This document shows, one piece after another, positions 25,733-37,361 of a stretch of DNA of 64,000 nt. The position numbers were made by a program, and so were the translations under genes. Source of the stretch: Endocalyx cinctus (taxonomy: Eukaryota > Ascomycota > Sordariomycetes > Amphisphaeriales > Apiosporaceae); assembly GCA_001600455.1 (NCBI GenBank), contig BCKC01000004.1, positions 1,922,001 to 1,986,000 on the forward strand, given 5' to 3'. Within the stretch, counting starts at the first letter, position 1; the number at the start of each line of letters is the position of its first letter. Below the pieces are notes generated by a model that was given only the letters and a program-made list of their open reading frames with translations, made no database searches and had not been told where the DNA came from.

Positions 25733-27837
25733 CTAGCATATATCAAACTTAGCCACCGTAGGATCGTGATCTGAAGTGATATCGTCGTAGGTGAGCCAGG
25801 TGTTAACGTGCAAGTGTTCGAAACCCAACATGTTGGCCGCTAAGGCCGGGCTCGCGAACATGTGGTCGAGCTCTTGCGAGTTGGCGTCGTACAGGTACGA
25901 ATACCGCTCCTCAGGAGCTACGCCGGCCACCTCGTCTAGATCTAGCATACCGCCCGACAGACGCAGGAAATCCACCACGGGCTTCGCGAACGCGAATTCG
26001 TTATAGTCTCCTACCGAGATCACGTACGCGGACTCGTCTTGGCTTAGGATTTGGGATATGAAGGCCTATCGAGTTTGTCCAGTTAGTTATAAGATTGATG
26101 GACGAGAAATCCAGGGGTAAAGAGAATGAAAAAGAAAAAAACTCACAGCTGTTGTCTCAGCCTGCGCCTGTCTATCATCAACCCCACCGTTAACAGGGGG
26201 TCTGGCGTCTCCATGTAACGATGTGCTACCACCCTTGGATCCCCAATGTATGTTTACGGTGAACAGGGTCTTGGACGAATTACTACCAACAATCTCCCAA
26301 GCCGCCACTAGGGGTTTGCGGCTGTTAGTCCAAGCCTCGTTAGTCGGGTCAATAAGGCCGGGGTTATATTTCAGCTCCGGGCCGGACAGGACCTCGTTCG
26401 CGATGCTAGAATTCCCGATCCCGCCCTCGCTTTCCTTCAACTGCAGGACCTCCGGTCGGTACATGTACGCGACGCGGATGTTACCGCCCGGCGCGCCGCC
26501 GTCGGCCTTATCGACGGGGTCGATCCACGTGTAATCGTAGACGACGGCGCCGTCGGTGAGGTTCGACACGGCGGCCGAGAGGGCCTTCAGGGTTTCGCTC
26601 GAGTCGACGGTGCCGTCGTCGGTCTCGCCGTTGTTGTCCTGCACCTCCTGCACGAAGATGAGGTCGGGCGTTCGCAGGACGTCGACGAAGTGCGTCGCCA
26701 CCGCTTCCAGGTGCGACGTGTCCCCCGGGTACAGGTTCTCGACGTTGTACCCGCCGATGGTGACGCCGGAGCAGACGCCGTCGCTTTCGAGCGTCGTGGG
26801 GCCGGCTACGGCGGGCGAGAGGGATTCGGTTACCGTCATCTTGGTTAAGGGTAGGATGCGGTAGAAGCCGTAGGCTTGAGAAACTACGCCAACGATATCC
26901 TTTTTTTTCGGCGGGTTCATGAGATTAGCTCAAGTTTAATGGTAGTTCCTTACACTTCTCACACACGTACCTCAAGTAAGTCGCCAAGTTTTCCATCGTC
27001 CGGATTGCTCGTTCCGTCGAGGGGTGTACCAATGATGATAGCCTCGGGATTTCCATCTACCGTCAAGAATTAGGATCAGAACTTTACTTTTTCTTTTATT
27101 CCTAACAAAGTCTCGTCTAAATCTTTTCGCACGAACTTACCTCCAGGCGAGACTGTCAAACCAGTCCGCTCATTATCACCAGTAGTAGGCCAGGCAGCAC
27201 CCACGACCCAAGTATCACCGTACTGGTTCGGGCGGCCCACGGCGCGGGGGCTCTCGATCTTGACGAGCTGGCCCATGAGGCTCTGCCAGAAGTCAAGGCC
27301 GTACGTCTCGGGCTCTAGAACGGGGTTAACGATCGAAACCAAGCTCTGATTATTCGGGACGGCGTAGACGTCGTCGTCGGTGTCCAGGCTAGAGAACAGC
27401 TTATTCGGGGGCATGAGGCCGTCCGCGCCGATGATGAAGGGCTCCACCGTCGTCTGATTGCTACCTCCCTTCACGAGAGATCGGACGACGGGCGAAGACA
27501 GCTCCGTCATGTACATGTAGTCCTCGCTGGAGCGGTAGCTCTGGACCTTGCCGTCGAGGACGACGAGGTCGCCCGTCGCAATGGTCGCGTTCCCGGCGAG
27601 CGAGCTGCCGTACACGTACAAGCCGTCCGAGACGCGGCGGTCCGACGTCGGTGTCGGCGAGCGCAACCAGATGCCGCTGGGTCCTTTGGCCGTCACGATC
27701 CCCGTCACATTCGTCACCGACTGTCCGCCGTACGGAGACAGGAACCGGTCTCCGTTGATCTGGGCTATGGTCTGGGCCGTAGTGGTCGTCGCGGCGGCCG
27801 CGAGGAGCCACCCTCCTAATCCGGACCCGGTTTTCAT
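25733..27837 (-). CDS. Secreted endonuclease/exonuclease/phosphatase-fold protein (extracellular nuclease-like)
   Basis: Probably a metal-dependent phosphodiesterase or nuclease exported from the cell. Exons are 27837..27141, 27056..26971, 26899..26147 and 26065..25733; 622 residues. The N-terminus MKTGSGLGGWLLAAAATTTTAQ looks like a signal peptide. An N-terminal OB-like region (about 25-230: VTNVTGIVTAKGPSGIWL and a predicted metal or nucleic-acid face) resembles that of bacterial ExeM/NucH-type extracellular nucleases. The catalytic domain has the EEP signatures Asn313 in GGYNVENL, Glu346 in FVQEVQD, Asp532/Asn534 in GDYNEF, and the terminal SDHDP at 610-614 with His612. Exon 3 must begin GATATC after an A8 run, because a later AG would break the frame. 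Substrate is not determinable; DNA or RNA scavenging is an inference. Confidence 0.87.
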
Positions 27838-29414
27838 GTTGAGATCTTGGTCTTAGGTACTCTTCTGAAGAAAAAAAATGACAGCAAATTTTTCCGTGAG
27901 GAGAGAGTGGAAGGAATGGCCAGTTCTGGTTGTCCTGTCGCCACGACGTAGGCCTAGCTCACGAGGAGAGAAAAAAAAAACAATGGCCAGATGAAAGAAA
28001 GAATAAAGAGGAGGAATTGAGTAAACTACTTCCTTCGTCCTTATTCTCATCGGCTTTACTAATTTCGAGGGTATGTGAGATAAATAGGTGAGATATCGAA
28101 GATCCGAACGACGACAGGACGCGTCGTCACATATAACCACTTGATGTAACCTACCCTACCGGGTCCAAGTACCCAAGAAATCCAAGGTTGCAGGGTCTCA
28201 TTCCGGCTTTGACGTATGCAACTGGACCTATCAGCTCCTCCCGCGCATACACGGAGCAGCAGACGGAGATGAAAAGTGGGCGCGCGTTATCATTCTCTCC
28301 TCTCCATCTTTTTTTTTTCAAATGACGGTTAAAGTGCCATAAATTCGCAAAGTTAAAAGGGTCCTGGTTCCTGTAGATAAGCTTAACGGCACGGATACCG
28401 AAAAGATGGGATTTCTGGAGCGGCGCCAAGAAGTCAAGCAGATCCTCCTGCCAAATAGGAGATAGTATCGGGTCTGATTTAAGTAGATATAGGTAGGTGG
28501 CACGGCGCACTAGCCACGGTCCCTGTAGTGTATTTATTACATGCATCTAACACTGTCGCGCTCAGTTTTACCCTGTATATCGTACCTAGCAGTCGGATAG
28601 GGACCGATTTTGGTGGATAGATTAATTAATTCAGGGGCATACACGCGACGGCACGGCGGTCGCAGTGTAGCAGCCTCAAGGAGCACTTTCAGCCACTTTC
28701 TTGTCGACTGCTATCTTTGGTTATATAGTTATAAAAGAACGACTATGGGAGATGCTGCCTCATACAACAGCATCGATGAGATTAGCACATATAAGTTAGA
28801 ACTAGTGACGTTGTTTTTCAGAGCGCTATTTGAGCTAACTGGGTATAAATAGCCTAGCAGAGCAATGTTGCTTTTAAACTATTTTATTCTAGTTGACTTT
28901 CTAGGTGTCTCGTGACGAGACTCTCGCCAAAGGACTTGTTTTAAGGTCGCATATGGCGTCTCTTCCGAAAGCCTCCAACGGAGACAGAATAAACATTATG
29001 AATGAAAGTATGCTTGATGTATGATCTTGCCTTTCGGTTATGTAACTGTAGGTCCCCCATGATAAAAGAATTGATTTGAGTCCTTGGGAAATTGGTATGA
29101 AGATACTTGAATTGACCCCTATAATACCTTTATCTGTATTCTTCCACAGTTTCATCTAATCGTTTAGAATTTTCGACATAGAAAAAAAAAAAAAAAAAAA
29201 GGGGGGGGGGGGGGGGTCATCCGATTGATGGAATGCTCTTATTAATGCGAGTGGAATGGCAGTGAGTCCACAAGAAGGTCGGGCGGGGGAATCGGGTTTC
29301 AAGATTCGACCATCTGGAGGAGAGCTAAGTGTCGACATTATTTACTCTCAATCCACGATCTAACCGGTCGTTGACGGTGAAAATGAAATATAGGATGCAT
29401 CGGCCCTCATTCAT
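27838..29414. other. Intergenic region with an A/G homopolymer pair
   Basis: Promoter side of the EEP-fold gene and 3' flank of Gcn5. Open frames up to 131 codons at 28151-28546 (-) have no family resemblance. The most notable item is the A19-G16 tract at 29182-29216. No RNA gene was recognised. Confidence 0.5.
29182..29216 (+). repeat. A19 followed directly by G16
   Basis: Nineteen A residues run straight into sixteen G residues, about 200 bp beyond the Gcn5 stop. On the Gcn5 strand this is C16 then T19. It is the only long G/C homopolymer in the window. It could be a real microsatellite or a base-calling/assembly artefact. Confidence 0.9.
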
Positions 29415-30664
29415 TCACTCTTCTAGCAAGTTAAACCACTCTGGAATATCCTTCACAAGACTCCACATATACTTCTCCAGCCTAACCGCGCACTTGGTGT
29501 ATACCGTAGTCTCGTCATTATACTTCCGGCAATTGCTATAGATCAGCTTGAGATCGCTGACAAGATCTTTCGGGGTATCGTATTTATCCTGCATCAGTCT
29601 CTCTTCCACAGTCGACAGGTCCATGGGCGAAGTGATGACCCTGTAATAATCCGGGACCTCGTCCCTGTTGACCGGGACGAGGAAAGGCCAGGCTTGCTTG
29701 TGATTTTGGATCTGGTATAGAAACCGTCGGAGTTGGTTGAAATGAGGACCGTGCCGCGGTTCCCGGGCCAGCTCGTCCATGCTCGGCGACCACCCGGTAG
29801 CCCGGATCGCGGGAATGGAGAGCGGGTCGATGGGAGTCAGCTCCCCGCCGTTAGCCCATTGCGCGGGCGGTTGGTGAATGACATGGCTGTTACTCATGGC
29901 GCGGACCTTGGCTTTCACGGTCTCCTTTTGCTTGAGAAGCATACGGCCGACCTCGAGATACCGTATCCGCGGGAGCATGGAGCACTGCATGATGGTCCCG
30001 CCCTCGTAGTCCTTGATATAGCCCATCCAGATGGACTTGTCGAGGGTGATGTCCTTGGTGAAGCCCTGCTTCTGGAAGTAGCCCGTCGCGTAGTTGTCCG
30101 CGTAAGTTAAGTAATGCATGACGGGGGAGGTGGCTTTCACGTAATCCTTGAAGTGGGCCATCATGTGGGCGCCGTACCCTTTCACCTGCTGATCGGACGA
30201 GACGGCGCAGAAGACGATCTCGGCGAACTTGCGGCTCCGAAACTCCCGGAACGTAATCCCACCGATCACTTCGGTCGGCTTCCGCACGATGGCAATCGAC
30301 ACGTGCGTCCGGTCGTACACGAGCCGCGCGATGTAGTCTTTGGGCATCTTGGGCAGCTGCTTTTGGAAGAGGCATTTGAGACCGGTCAGGACGATTAAGC
30401 TGTCCCTGGCGCCGTCGTTGTTGACAACTCGGTATTCAATCTCGCCATTTCTTTCTTCTATCACCGCAGGCTTTACAGTAAAATAGAATCAGTATTTCTT
30501 CTTTATATTCGAAAGTATGCCATCGTTACCTTTTCCGGGAAAGGAATCCTCGAAATCTTATCCGATGGTTTATTATTAGGCTTTGTAGACTCATCATGAG
30601 AGTTCTTGACTCTTTTGGTGATATATGAGGTATTTGGTTCTTCGACAGCCTTGCGCTTCTCCAT
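29415..30664 (-). CDS. gcn5: Histone acetyltransferase Gcn5 (SAGA/ADA catalytic subunit)
   Basis: Acetylates histone H3 in SAGA/ADA-type coactivators. Exon 1 is 30664..30530 and exon 2 is 30470..29415, with a 59-bp intron; 396 residues. A short basic N-terminus leads to the GNAT domain (about 85-210). The catalytic Glu is residue 129 in [11 protein letters not shown] and the acetyl-CoA loop QVKGYGA is at 140-146. The ADA2-interaction region ([11 protein letters not shown]) follows. The bromodomain fills about 288-385 with the acetyl-lysine Asn at 363 in CRKYND. The start is the Met of [10 protein letters not shown], in the context CCCATGG; an in-frame upstream ATG at 30721 would add 19 residues and is less likely. 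Very confident. Confidence 0.96.
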
Positions 30665-31929
30665 GGGTTGATGGCTGACTGTAAATAACTGTGATTCTAT
30701 TTTGTCTATTTTATGTCGCACGCGGACAAACCCGGGGGATTTCCGTCTTTCAATGACTGGACTCAGTATAGATTATATCTTCCTCTTTTGGTAGTATACA
30801 CAACAACCCAATGATTGGTATTCGTATATGAACAAGTGTACTGATTGAGCTTGTGTACGATTACGCACTTGTTTATATATTTAAAATATCGTAATTCTTA
30901 CTCAGGTAAGAAAGACTCTTTAGAAGATGATGTGGTTTAACTAAGGTTTGTTGTTTAACGTTGGGGGCTATTGAGTTTATACAGTATGAGCTTACGAAAC
31001 CCTCTGCACGTGATGAATAAATAGGTGTATCCAATATCCGTGGATGGATGGATGGATATAAGCACCGAAGATACTCAATTGAATATCGTAGAAGACGTAA
31101 TTGGTTAAAATATTGTGTATCGTCTTCTTCCAGATTGCATGTTTATTTAATATGCCATGTAACAATAATAGGATCAGCGTCTGCGTTATGAGCTGTGCAC
31201 TGTAACATCTGGTATAAGCATCGCACGGTTATTAGGCTGATCGGACAATGAATATGATCTTATCTCGGATGCTCGTGTTAAGTAAAAGGGGAAAAAAGAA
31301 AGAAAAAAAAAAGGAGACATTAATGTATGGAATCGACAAGAGTAAAAACTCGTATTTCCTATCATCGGGGGGTATTTGATCTTCAGCCGCATACTACTAT
31401 ATACGATTCAAGCCCTGTATTGTAATGTTCAAATACTTTCACAGTAATTAGCAGAAATATTAAAGTGAATTGAATTGAATTGGATTGGTGTAGAACCTAT
31501 CGTGTAATACTGATGCATTCTTTTTCAAAAATAAAATCCCTATATGTATCTTGTGATATAATTCCCTACTCATACCTCTGCTTCCTCATCCCAACATGCT
31601 ACCCATGACAAAATGCTAACTATTTTTTCTCTCTCTTCCTCCACCTTAGCTTCATTTGATTCAAGGTATAATAAAAGTTCGTGCTACAAAACATAATCAT
31701 ACAGAATGGACTAATTTGCCAAAAACAATTAAAAAAAAAAGCTCGTATAGTATAGAAAGGGTCTTATTTCCCATCACTCCCCAGTTCCCTTTTCCCCTAT
31801 TTTTGATATATATCTATGTACCCAAAGAGGAAGCAATATTAAACAGACGAATGATATTTATGCGAAATGGATTGCTCCAAACCAACACTAACAACCTGAT
31901 GATTGAAAATGATGTAGTGCGGTCATATT
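30665..31929. other. Intergenic: Gcn5 promoter and 3' flank of the Uds1-domain gene
   Basis: AT-rich, with no supportable gene. Short tandem repeats occur: a GGAT run near 31043-31058 and GAATT-like units near 31466-31485. The frame at 31656-31946 (+) is low-complexity and overlaps the real 3' end of the neighbouring gene. Confidence 0.5.
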
Positions 31930-34741
31930 TTACTTTAATGGACTGAGAGGACTCTTCCCGGGTCCCTGAGCTCGCTTGAGAGTACGAAGCTCGTCTTCGA
32001 CCCGGCGACGGGCCATCTGTTCCACCTGTACGATGATTTTTGTTAGAACGAATCGCTGTTACTTTGATATTCATGCTCGGACGTACCTTCAACTGCTCCT
32101 CGTATTTCTTTCGTTCGGCCCTGAGACCACTCCTGTACTGGTCTGTGAGGAAAGATGTTTTGCTCGGACCTCCGAGGCCAGGGGAAATAGGACCATTGAC
32201 AGAGCGTAGACGTTCGCCGTCGAGATCGTCTTGAAGCTTTTCTCTTTCCTTCCTCAGTTGGGAGATTTCTCCTTGCAGTCTCTGCTCTAACTCCGTGGTG
32301 GCTTCGAGTAACTGCTTCTCGAAGTCCTCGTTCATCTGGTCGCGTTCTTGCGTGAGACGCGTCTTTTCCGACTTAATTCGGTCGAGCTGATCCTCAAGCT
32401 CGCCAATCTTCTTCTCGCTCTCGAGCGACTGTTTGACCACGTCCGTTAGGTCGTTGGCTGTGGCCTTTAGTTCTCGCTCCAAAGTGGCAACGCGCTGCTG
32501 TATCTTGGCGGCTTCAGAGTTGTTATGGAGGGCTGCTACCTCGGCGGCACGCTCTTTCCTGCTTCCGTAGGCCCCGTCAAGTTCAGCCTTGATCATTGTA
32601 GACTCTATCTTGAGTTCCGCAACCATGCCTGTCATCTGCTCGAGCTCGTCTTCCTTGGCCTTGATGATGCTCTGCTTCTCCTCAACGGCCTTCTCAGCAG
32701 CGTCCTTAGCGTCGTTAGAATCCTTGAGTTGTGCCGTGATAGCTTCAATGTTGGCTTCTGCGGCTGTGAGTCGCATCTGTACTTCCTTCGTACTAGCTTC
32801 CAAGCTCGAGATCTTGGAGTTGCGTTCCTTAAGCATCTCTCGTGCCTCGTCAATGGCCACAGATTCCTCGGCTCGACCATTCTGCAAGTTCTCTAGATCA
32901 GCTAGAGCCGTGGAGAGCTGCATAAGTATGCCGTCCTTCTCCTTCTCGGCGCTATTGAGGAGTAATCTAGCCTCTTCCACCTCTTGTGTCTTATTCCTCA
33001 ATATATCTTCTTTCTCCGCGTCAGATTTATTGTTCAGTTCACGCTGCTGTTTTATTTGTCGTTTCAAGACACCTTTCTGCTCCTGTAACCGGGTAGCTTG
33101 TGAGTATAGCCATTGGATCTTACTCGAGAAGGCGGTGAGGGAATACGACTCGTTTAAGTCGATGTTTTCACCGTCCGACATATCGTCCTCGTCTGGTTCT
33201 AGACCCTTATCCATGCGGATTTTCCGACGCTCACTTCGGCGCTGGCTAAGGTCGGCATATCCCGACTGAATGATATCCCATAATCCCATAAGAACGGCTT
33301 CCGATTGCTCGACCTTTTGCTTATCTGCCGAGTTCGAGTTTTGCAGATCCTTTACTCCACTCATTTCACCCTCTAGAGCACGTAAAGAATCTTGAAGGTA
33401 TTGAAGCTGGGCATCGACACCCGCAGATGCTTCCGGCGGCGAAGGATACCCCGAATTCGAACTCCGTATGACGTTCTGAATTTCGAGGTTTAGCTGCTGG
33501 ACTTTCCCGGCCACTTCTATGCTATTTCCCTGGTTGCTTTCAATGGCAAACAGTCCATCTTCCAAGTAATCCAGTTGGACGCCAATCGTTCCACCGGACT
33601 CTCCCTGGGCTATAGGGGCCGCTTGATAATTTCTGTTGTTTGGATCCGTTCTTACGATGATGTCGCGTAATTGGGAATTGAATCTCTCCAACTTAGTTTC
33701 GGTGTCCGTGATCATCCTCCATTGGTCCGAATCCTGATTTCTTAAGCTATTGAGCTCAGTCATCAAAGCTTCAGTTTGTGCTCGTAGATTGTCGTTTTCT
33801 TCACGTAGTTTCCCGCTCTCTTCCATGAGTTGCTTAGTCTGCCCACGCACCGGAGATTTTAAAGGAATCTCTATGGAAGGCTGAGGCGCGTTGGTTGCGG
33901 CAAGAATTGCGGCCGTGTCGAACGATCGATATAGACTCGCTTCATCAAAGACAAACCCGTCTTCCAGAAAATCGAGGCTGTTGCGGTCATTCGATGTCGT
34001 GTACATACTCTCGGGGCTTGCGGGCACGCCGTTCACAAGAGGTACCTTGCGAGTGGGGGTGGCGGCTTTCTTTGGGGGTTTATGCGTGTACTGTAATATG
34101 CCGGCCGTGTGCTCCAAAAGTCGTCGCTGAGGTTCCATGATGCGCTTTTCCAACGACCACAGCTCCGAAGCTAGGTCTTCGCATTTTTTCTGGATAGCGT
34201 CGCGCTCGGCTTCGGCTTCTCGCGCAGCCTCACTTCCTCCGCTGTTGCGATTCCCTAACAGACTTCGTCGCCTGCCTTCAGGACGTGTAGGAGAGTATAG
34301 CCTAGACATAGATACGGCGGCATCTCGATATTTTGACTGGACGGCGAGATTCGATTTGGTCTGTTCGATACGCTGATTCAGGAATTGGCATTGCTTCTTG
34401 AGATCGTCGACTTCCTCGGGAGATAATATTTCGTATCCTCTGCTATCTAACAAGGCGGTTTCGGCTAACAAATGAACTTGAACCGTGTCTTTCAGATCGA
34501 CAAGAACCGAACTTTGAACTCGATCTTTATTCATCTAGAAATATTGTTAACACGGAGAAAAGGGGTAGAGGGAGAAGGAAGACTTGTATACACTTACAGG
34601 ATTATATCGCGGGTTTTCTTTTTCAAACCCATTCATACTATCTTGTCTATACGAGTCGAGCAATAAGGGACCAGGCGGTGAAAGTGCTCTTCCACCGCCA
34701 TAGCCATCTTGACTTCGAGTCGCAAACCCGTCCATCGTCAT
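31930..34741 (-). CDS. Uds1-domain coiled-coil protein ('up-regulated during septation' family)
   Basis: Exons are 34741..34598, 34534..32087 and 32025..31930 (introns 63 and 61 bp); 895 residues. The N-terminal part matches the Uds1 (up-regulated during septation) domain of fungal proteins: LAETALLDSRGYEILSPEEV, then LKKQCQFLNQRIEQTKSNLA and DLASELWSLEKRIMEPQRRL, about residues 68-200. The rest is mostly long coiled coil (about 270-860) rich in E, K, Q and L. The last intron is supported by the join EEQLK-VEQMARRRVEDELRTL, which continues the heptad pattern and ends GKSPLSPLK. Without splicing the frame stays open but yields an unrelated tail. A role in septation or the polar cytoskeleton is suggested only by the family name. 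The start may be the Met at 34735. Confidence 0.85.
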
Positions 34742-36474
34742 CTAACCCAAACTTGTATATCGTCTCCCAAATGCATTATATATTATATTGAATCAAGTAA
34801 AGTGTCAATCTCCCAAATGGAATTGTATTTTTCTTCTTCCTTTGTCGGTTTGGAAAAGTAGGGTTGTATTTCGTAGTCGCGTTGGTTACTGGTCAGTCGT
34901 GTCTTAGGGGAAAGGGAGTTTTTTTTTTTCTTTTTTCTTTTTGTGTCTCTGAATGTATCAAAATACAATGTGACTACAATTTAATCTCCAACAAAGAATA
35001 TCTCCTCCACGAAAAAAAAAAAAGGCAAATAAGATCAAAGAGCGTAATAATCCAAATATGAATTTGATAAGATCAAGAAAAGAACAGGTATAAACAAAAC
35101 AGAAAACTGTTATTCGTATCTGTTACCTAGGGAAAACAAAATAGAATCGGGCAGCATGCTTTAGTAAAAAGTTAATGAATCGTAGCTGAGGATTCTTGGA
35201 GAAAAGGAGATGATATGCGATTCATCAATTAAAGTTCTGCAGGGAACTAATTGTATTCCCACTGCAAAAAATGTCACTCACAATTTTAGTCTAATAGAAA
35301 TCTGATTTAAAAGGGTAATTAGTGGCTGGGTAGATGACGCTGTGGGGGGATGTAACGGATGTAACAGGATATTTCAGAGGGATGAAATGCTTAGCAGGGA
35401 AAAGCTAAACCGTACGTAGTAATAATGATCATTTCAATCCTTGCTATACAATTATTGTACCTATACTAGGCCTATTGTACACTACACTACCTGACCTAGG
35501 TACCTAAGTAGGTACCTAGGTATACACTACAGGTGCGGAATAGATAGGAGCCCGGTAATAAATATTTACGTATACCGTAGTATAGGTGATCGTGGCTGGG
35601 AATATACCTACTTAGTAAAATAGTCGTTCTACAGCTGATCTTACACTACAACTAGTGTAGTCCGTATCTGGTATAAATCTCTTTCCGAGCTTCCGGGTTT
35701 ATTGAACCCCTAAAAATAACCTGTCATTAGCGACCTGGATACTGGATAGGTCACATAATTATTGATTGAAGCTATTGTGCCTTTCGAGAGAAAGAAAGCC
35801 AGTTAGTTTATATATCATATATCGCTATACTTATTTACTCACTTGTTACAATATTGCTACAAGTTATTTTAAGTACATATATCCCAAGATTCGCATGCGC
35901 AAAACTACTGAATATCCATCTAAGTACTTACTTAGTAGGTGTATTGCGATCAACTCAGTTAAACGGCTAGAATTTCCGCACATCGTGTTCACTGCGAATA
36001 ATACGAGTAAATGAATAATACCTCCGATAACAACATTCTTCGCCGACGCTGGAGAATGTTAAGCTGCGCCCTTTTCTCTTTACGTGGCTAATCCACAATC
36101 CTGTCACTTTTTAGCCGTTAATTAGCTAAAACTATCATTTCGGCATACATACCAGCGTTGATATTCCCACACTAAAATATCTAGTTCGTACATAATTCTA
36201 ACATCTCTATGGGCCACGTATATCATCAGCCAAATCGTTCATATGGACAGGTCCACAGGTATAGTCTGCACGGAACATGTGACGGTATCGAAGACCGTAT
36301 TAATTTGGAAAATGATACCATCTCGCACCGGTAAAGGAGGATAGTATGCGTACGAACTAAGATACCCCGCCGACGTTGAGGCAACAAAACCCAAAGGGAT
36401 AAGGAGTACTTACTCTAAAATAGAGCTAGCCAGCGTCGAAAAAAAACGATATATTAGCTATTATTATCATTTAT
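34742..36474. other. Intergenic DNA with nested CTAGGTAC and TACACTAC motifs
   Basis: Promoter side of the Uds1-domain gene and 3' flank of the Dsc2-like gene. No supportable gene. Between 35460 and 35670 the DNA is packed with TACACTAC (35478, 35483, 35523, 35642) and CCTAGGTACC palindromes. The frame at 35766-36014 (+) has no recognisable domain. Confidence 0.5.
35494..35521. repeat. Perfect inverted repeat, 13-bp arms
   Basis: Arm ACCTAGGTACCTA, a two-base spacer AG, then the reverse complement TAGGTACCTAGGT. Each arm is itself nearly palindromic. It is flanked on both sides by TACACTAC octamers. Seen directly. Confidence 0.88.
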
Positions 36475-37361
36475 TTAAAATACAGCTTGGAATCGATCCA
36501 TGACTTGTTGGCCTAAAGTTCTCCGTCGGCCTCCCTCATTATTACTTTGACTTTGAAGGCCCGTCGCCGTTGCCGTAGGGCTACCCTCGTCCTCTAACCT
36601 TCTCCGCATGCCTTCGAACTCCTCCCTCCTTCGTTGGGTACGCATACCTACGACCCATCCAGGTAATCTCCATCTTATTAAAGACCTAGGAAACATCTCC
36701 ATTCTCCAAGCATATCCTACCACCCAACCCATCAACGCGCCAAGAAGCGATCCTGGCCATTGAAAAAGCGCGAGTTGTAGCGCGAGGAGGTATTTATATG
36801 ACTTATCCGAGAAGGTGATACCCTGAGATTGGCCATTCGTATCCGCCGATGTGGATGTCGCGATTGTGTATCTATATATATGAGGCACCATGGCGTGGTA
36901 CTGAGATAAGATCGCGAATAGAACCGGTGTCGGTCCGGCTGGGAGGTAATTGAAAGCGCCAAAGGTAAGTGGTCGCAGGAGGAGGGTGAGGATAGCTGGC
37001 GTAATTATGCTGCTGATCACGAAAGTAAAGAACACGAAGGTCTATGTGCGAGCAATGTCGTTTAGTCGTCTTCCCTCTTCATCAAGTTGCCATCGTATAT
37101 ACTCACAGCGTATTTCCTCGAACCCCACATCCTCTCTACCATCCTCATATTATAAAATGCCATGGCGGCAAATAAGACTTCGGAAGAATTCGTATAACAT
37201 AGTTGGTAAATCAAAGACCTCCAAATCTGGTGGAACTCCCAGATGTGCAAGTCAACCAGTATATAGAAGTAATGCTTTATATCAAAAAGACTGACGGCTA
37301 TGGACGTTCCAATAAGCCCGTAAACCAAGGTACGCGACACAGGCGCATTCGTGAAGGACAT
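36475..37361 (-). CDS. dsc2: Dsc2-like rhomboid-pseudoprotease membrane protein (Dsc E3 ligase)
   Basis: Probable subunit of the Golgi/ER Dsc E3 ubiquitin ligase, which in fungi activates the sterol regulator SREBP. Exon 1 is 37361..37107 and exon 2 is 37041..36475 (65-bp intron); 273 residues. The N-terminus MSFTNAPVSRTLVYGLIG, followed by FDIKHYFYILVDLHIWEFHQ and YQLCYTNSSEVLFAAMAFYNMRMVERMWGSRKYA, matches the fungal derlin/rhomboid-like Dsc2/UBAC2 group. Hydrophobic spans suggest five to six membrane segments (for example FVFFTFVISSIITPAILTLL). No rhomboid catalytic Ser/His pair is evident. The C-terminus is a cytosolic basic tail; a UBA domain, present in S. pombe Dsc2, is not obvious. 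It shares a 636-bp divergent promoter with the cis-prenyltransferase. Confidence 0.75.

Noticed and set aside
32589..33269. 226-codon plus-strand open frame rich in S and L
   Set aside because: Antisense to the coiled-coil region of the Uds1-domain gene; low-complexity S/L runs mirror E/K/Q codons.
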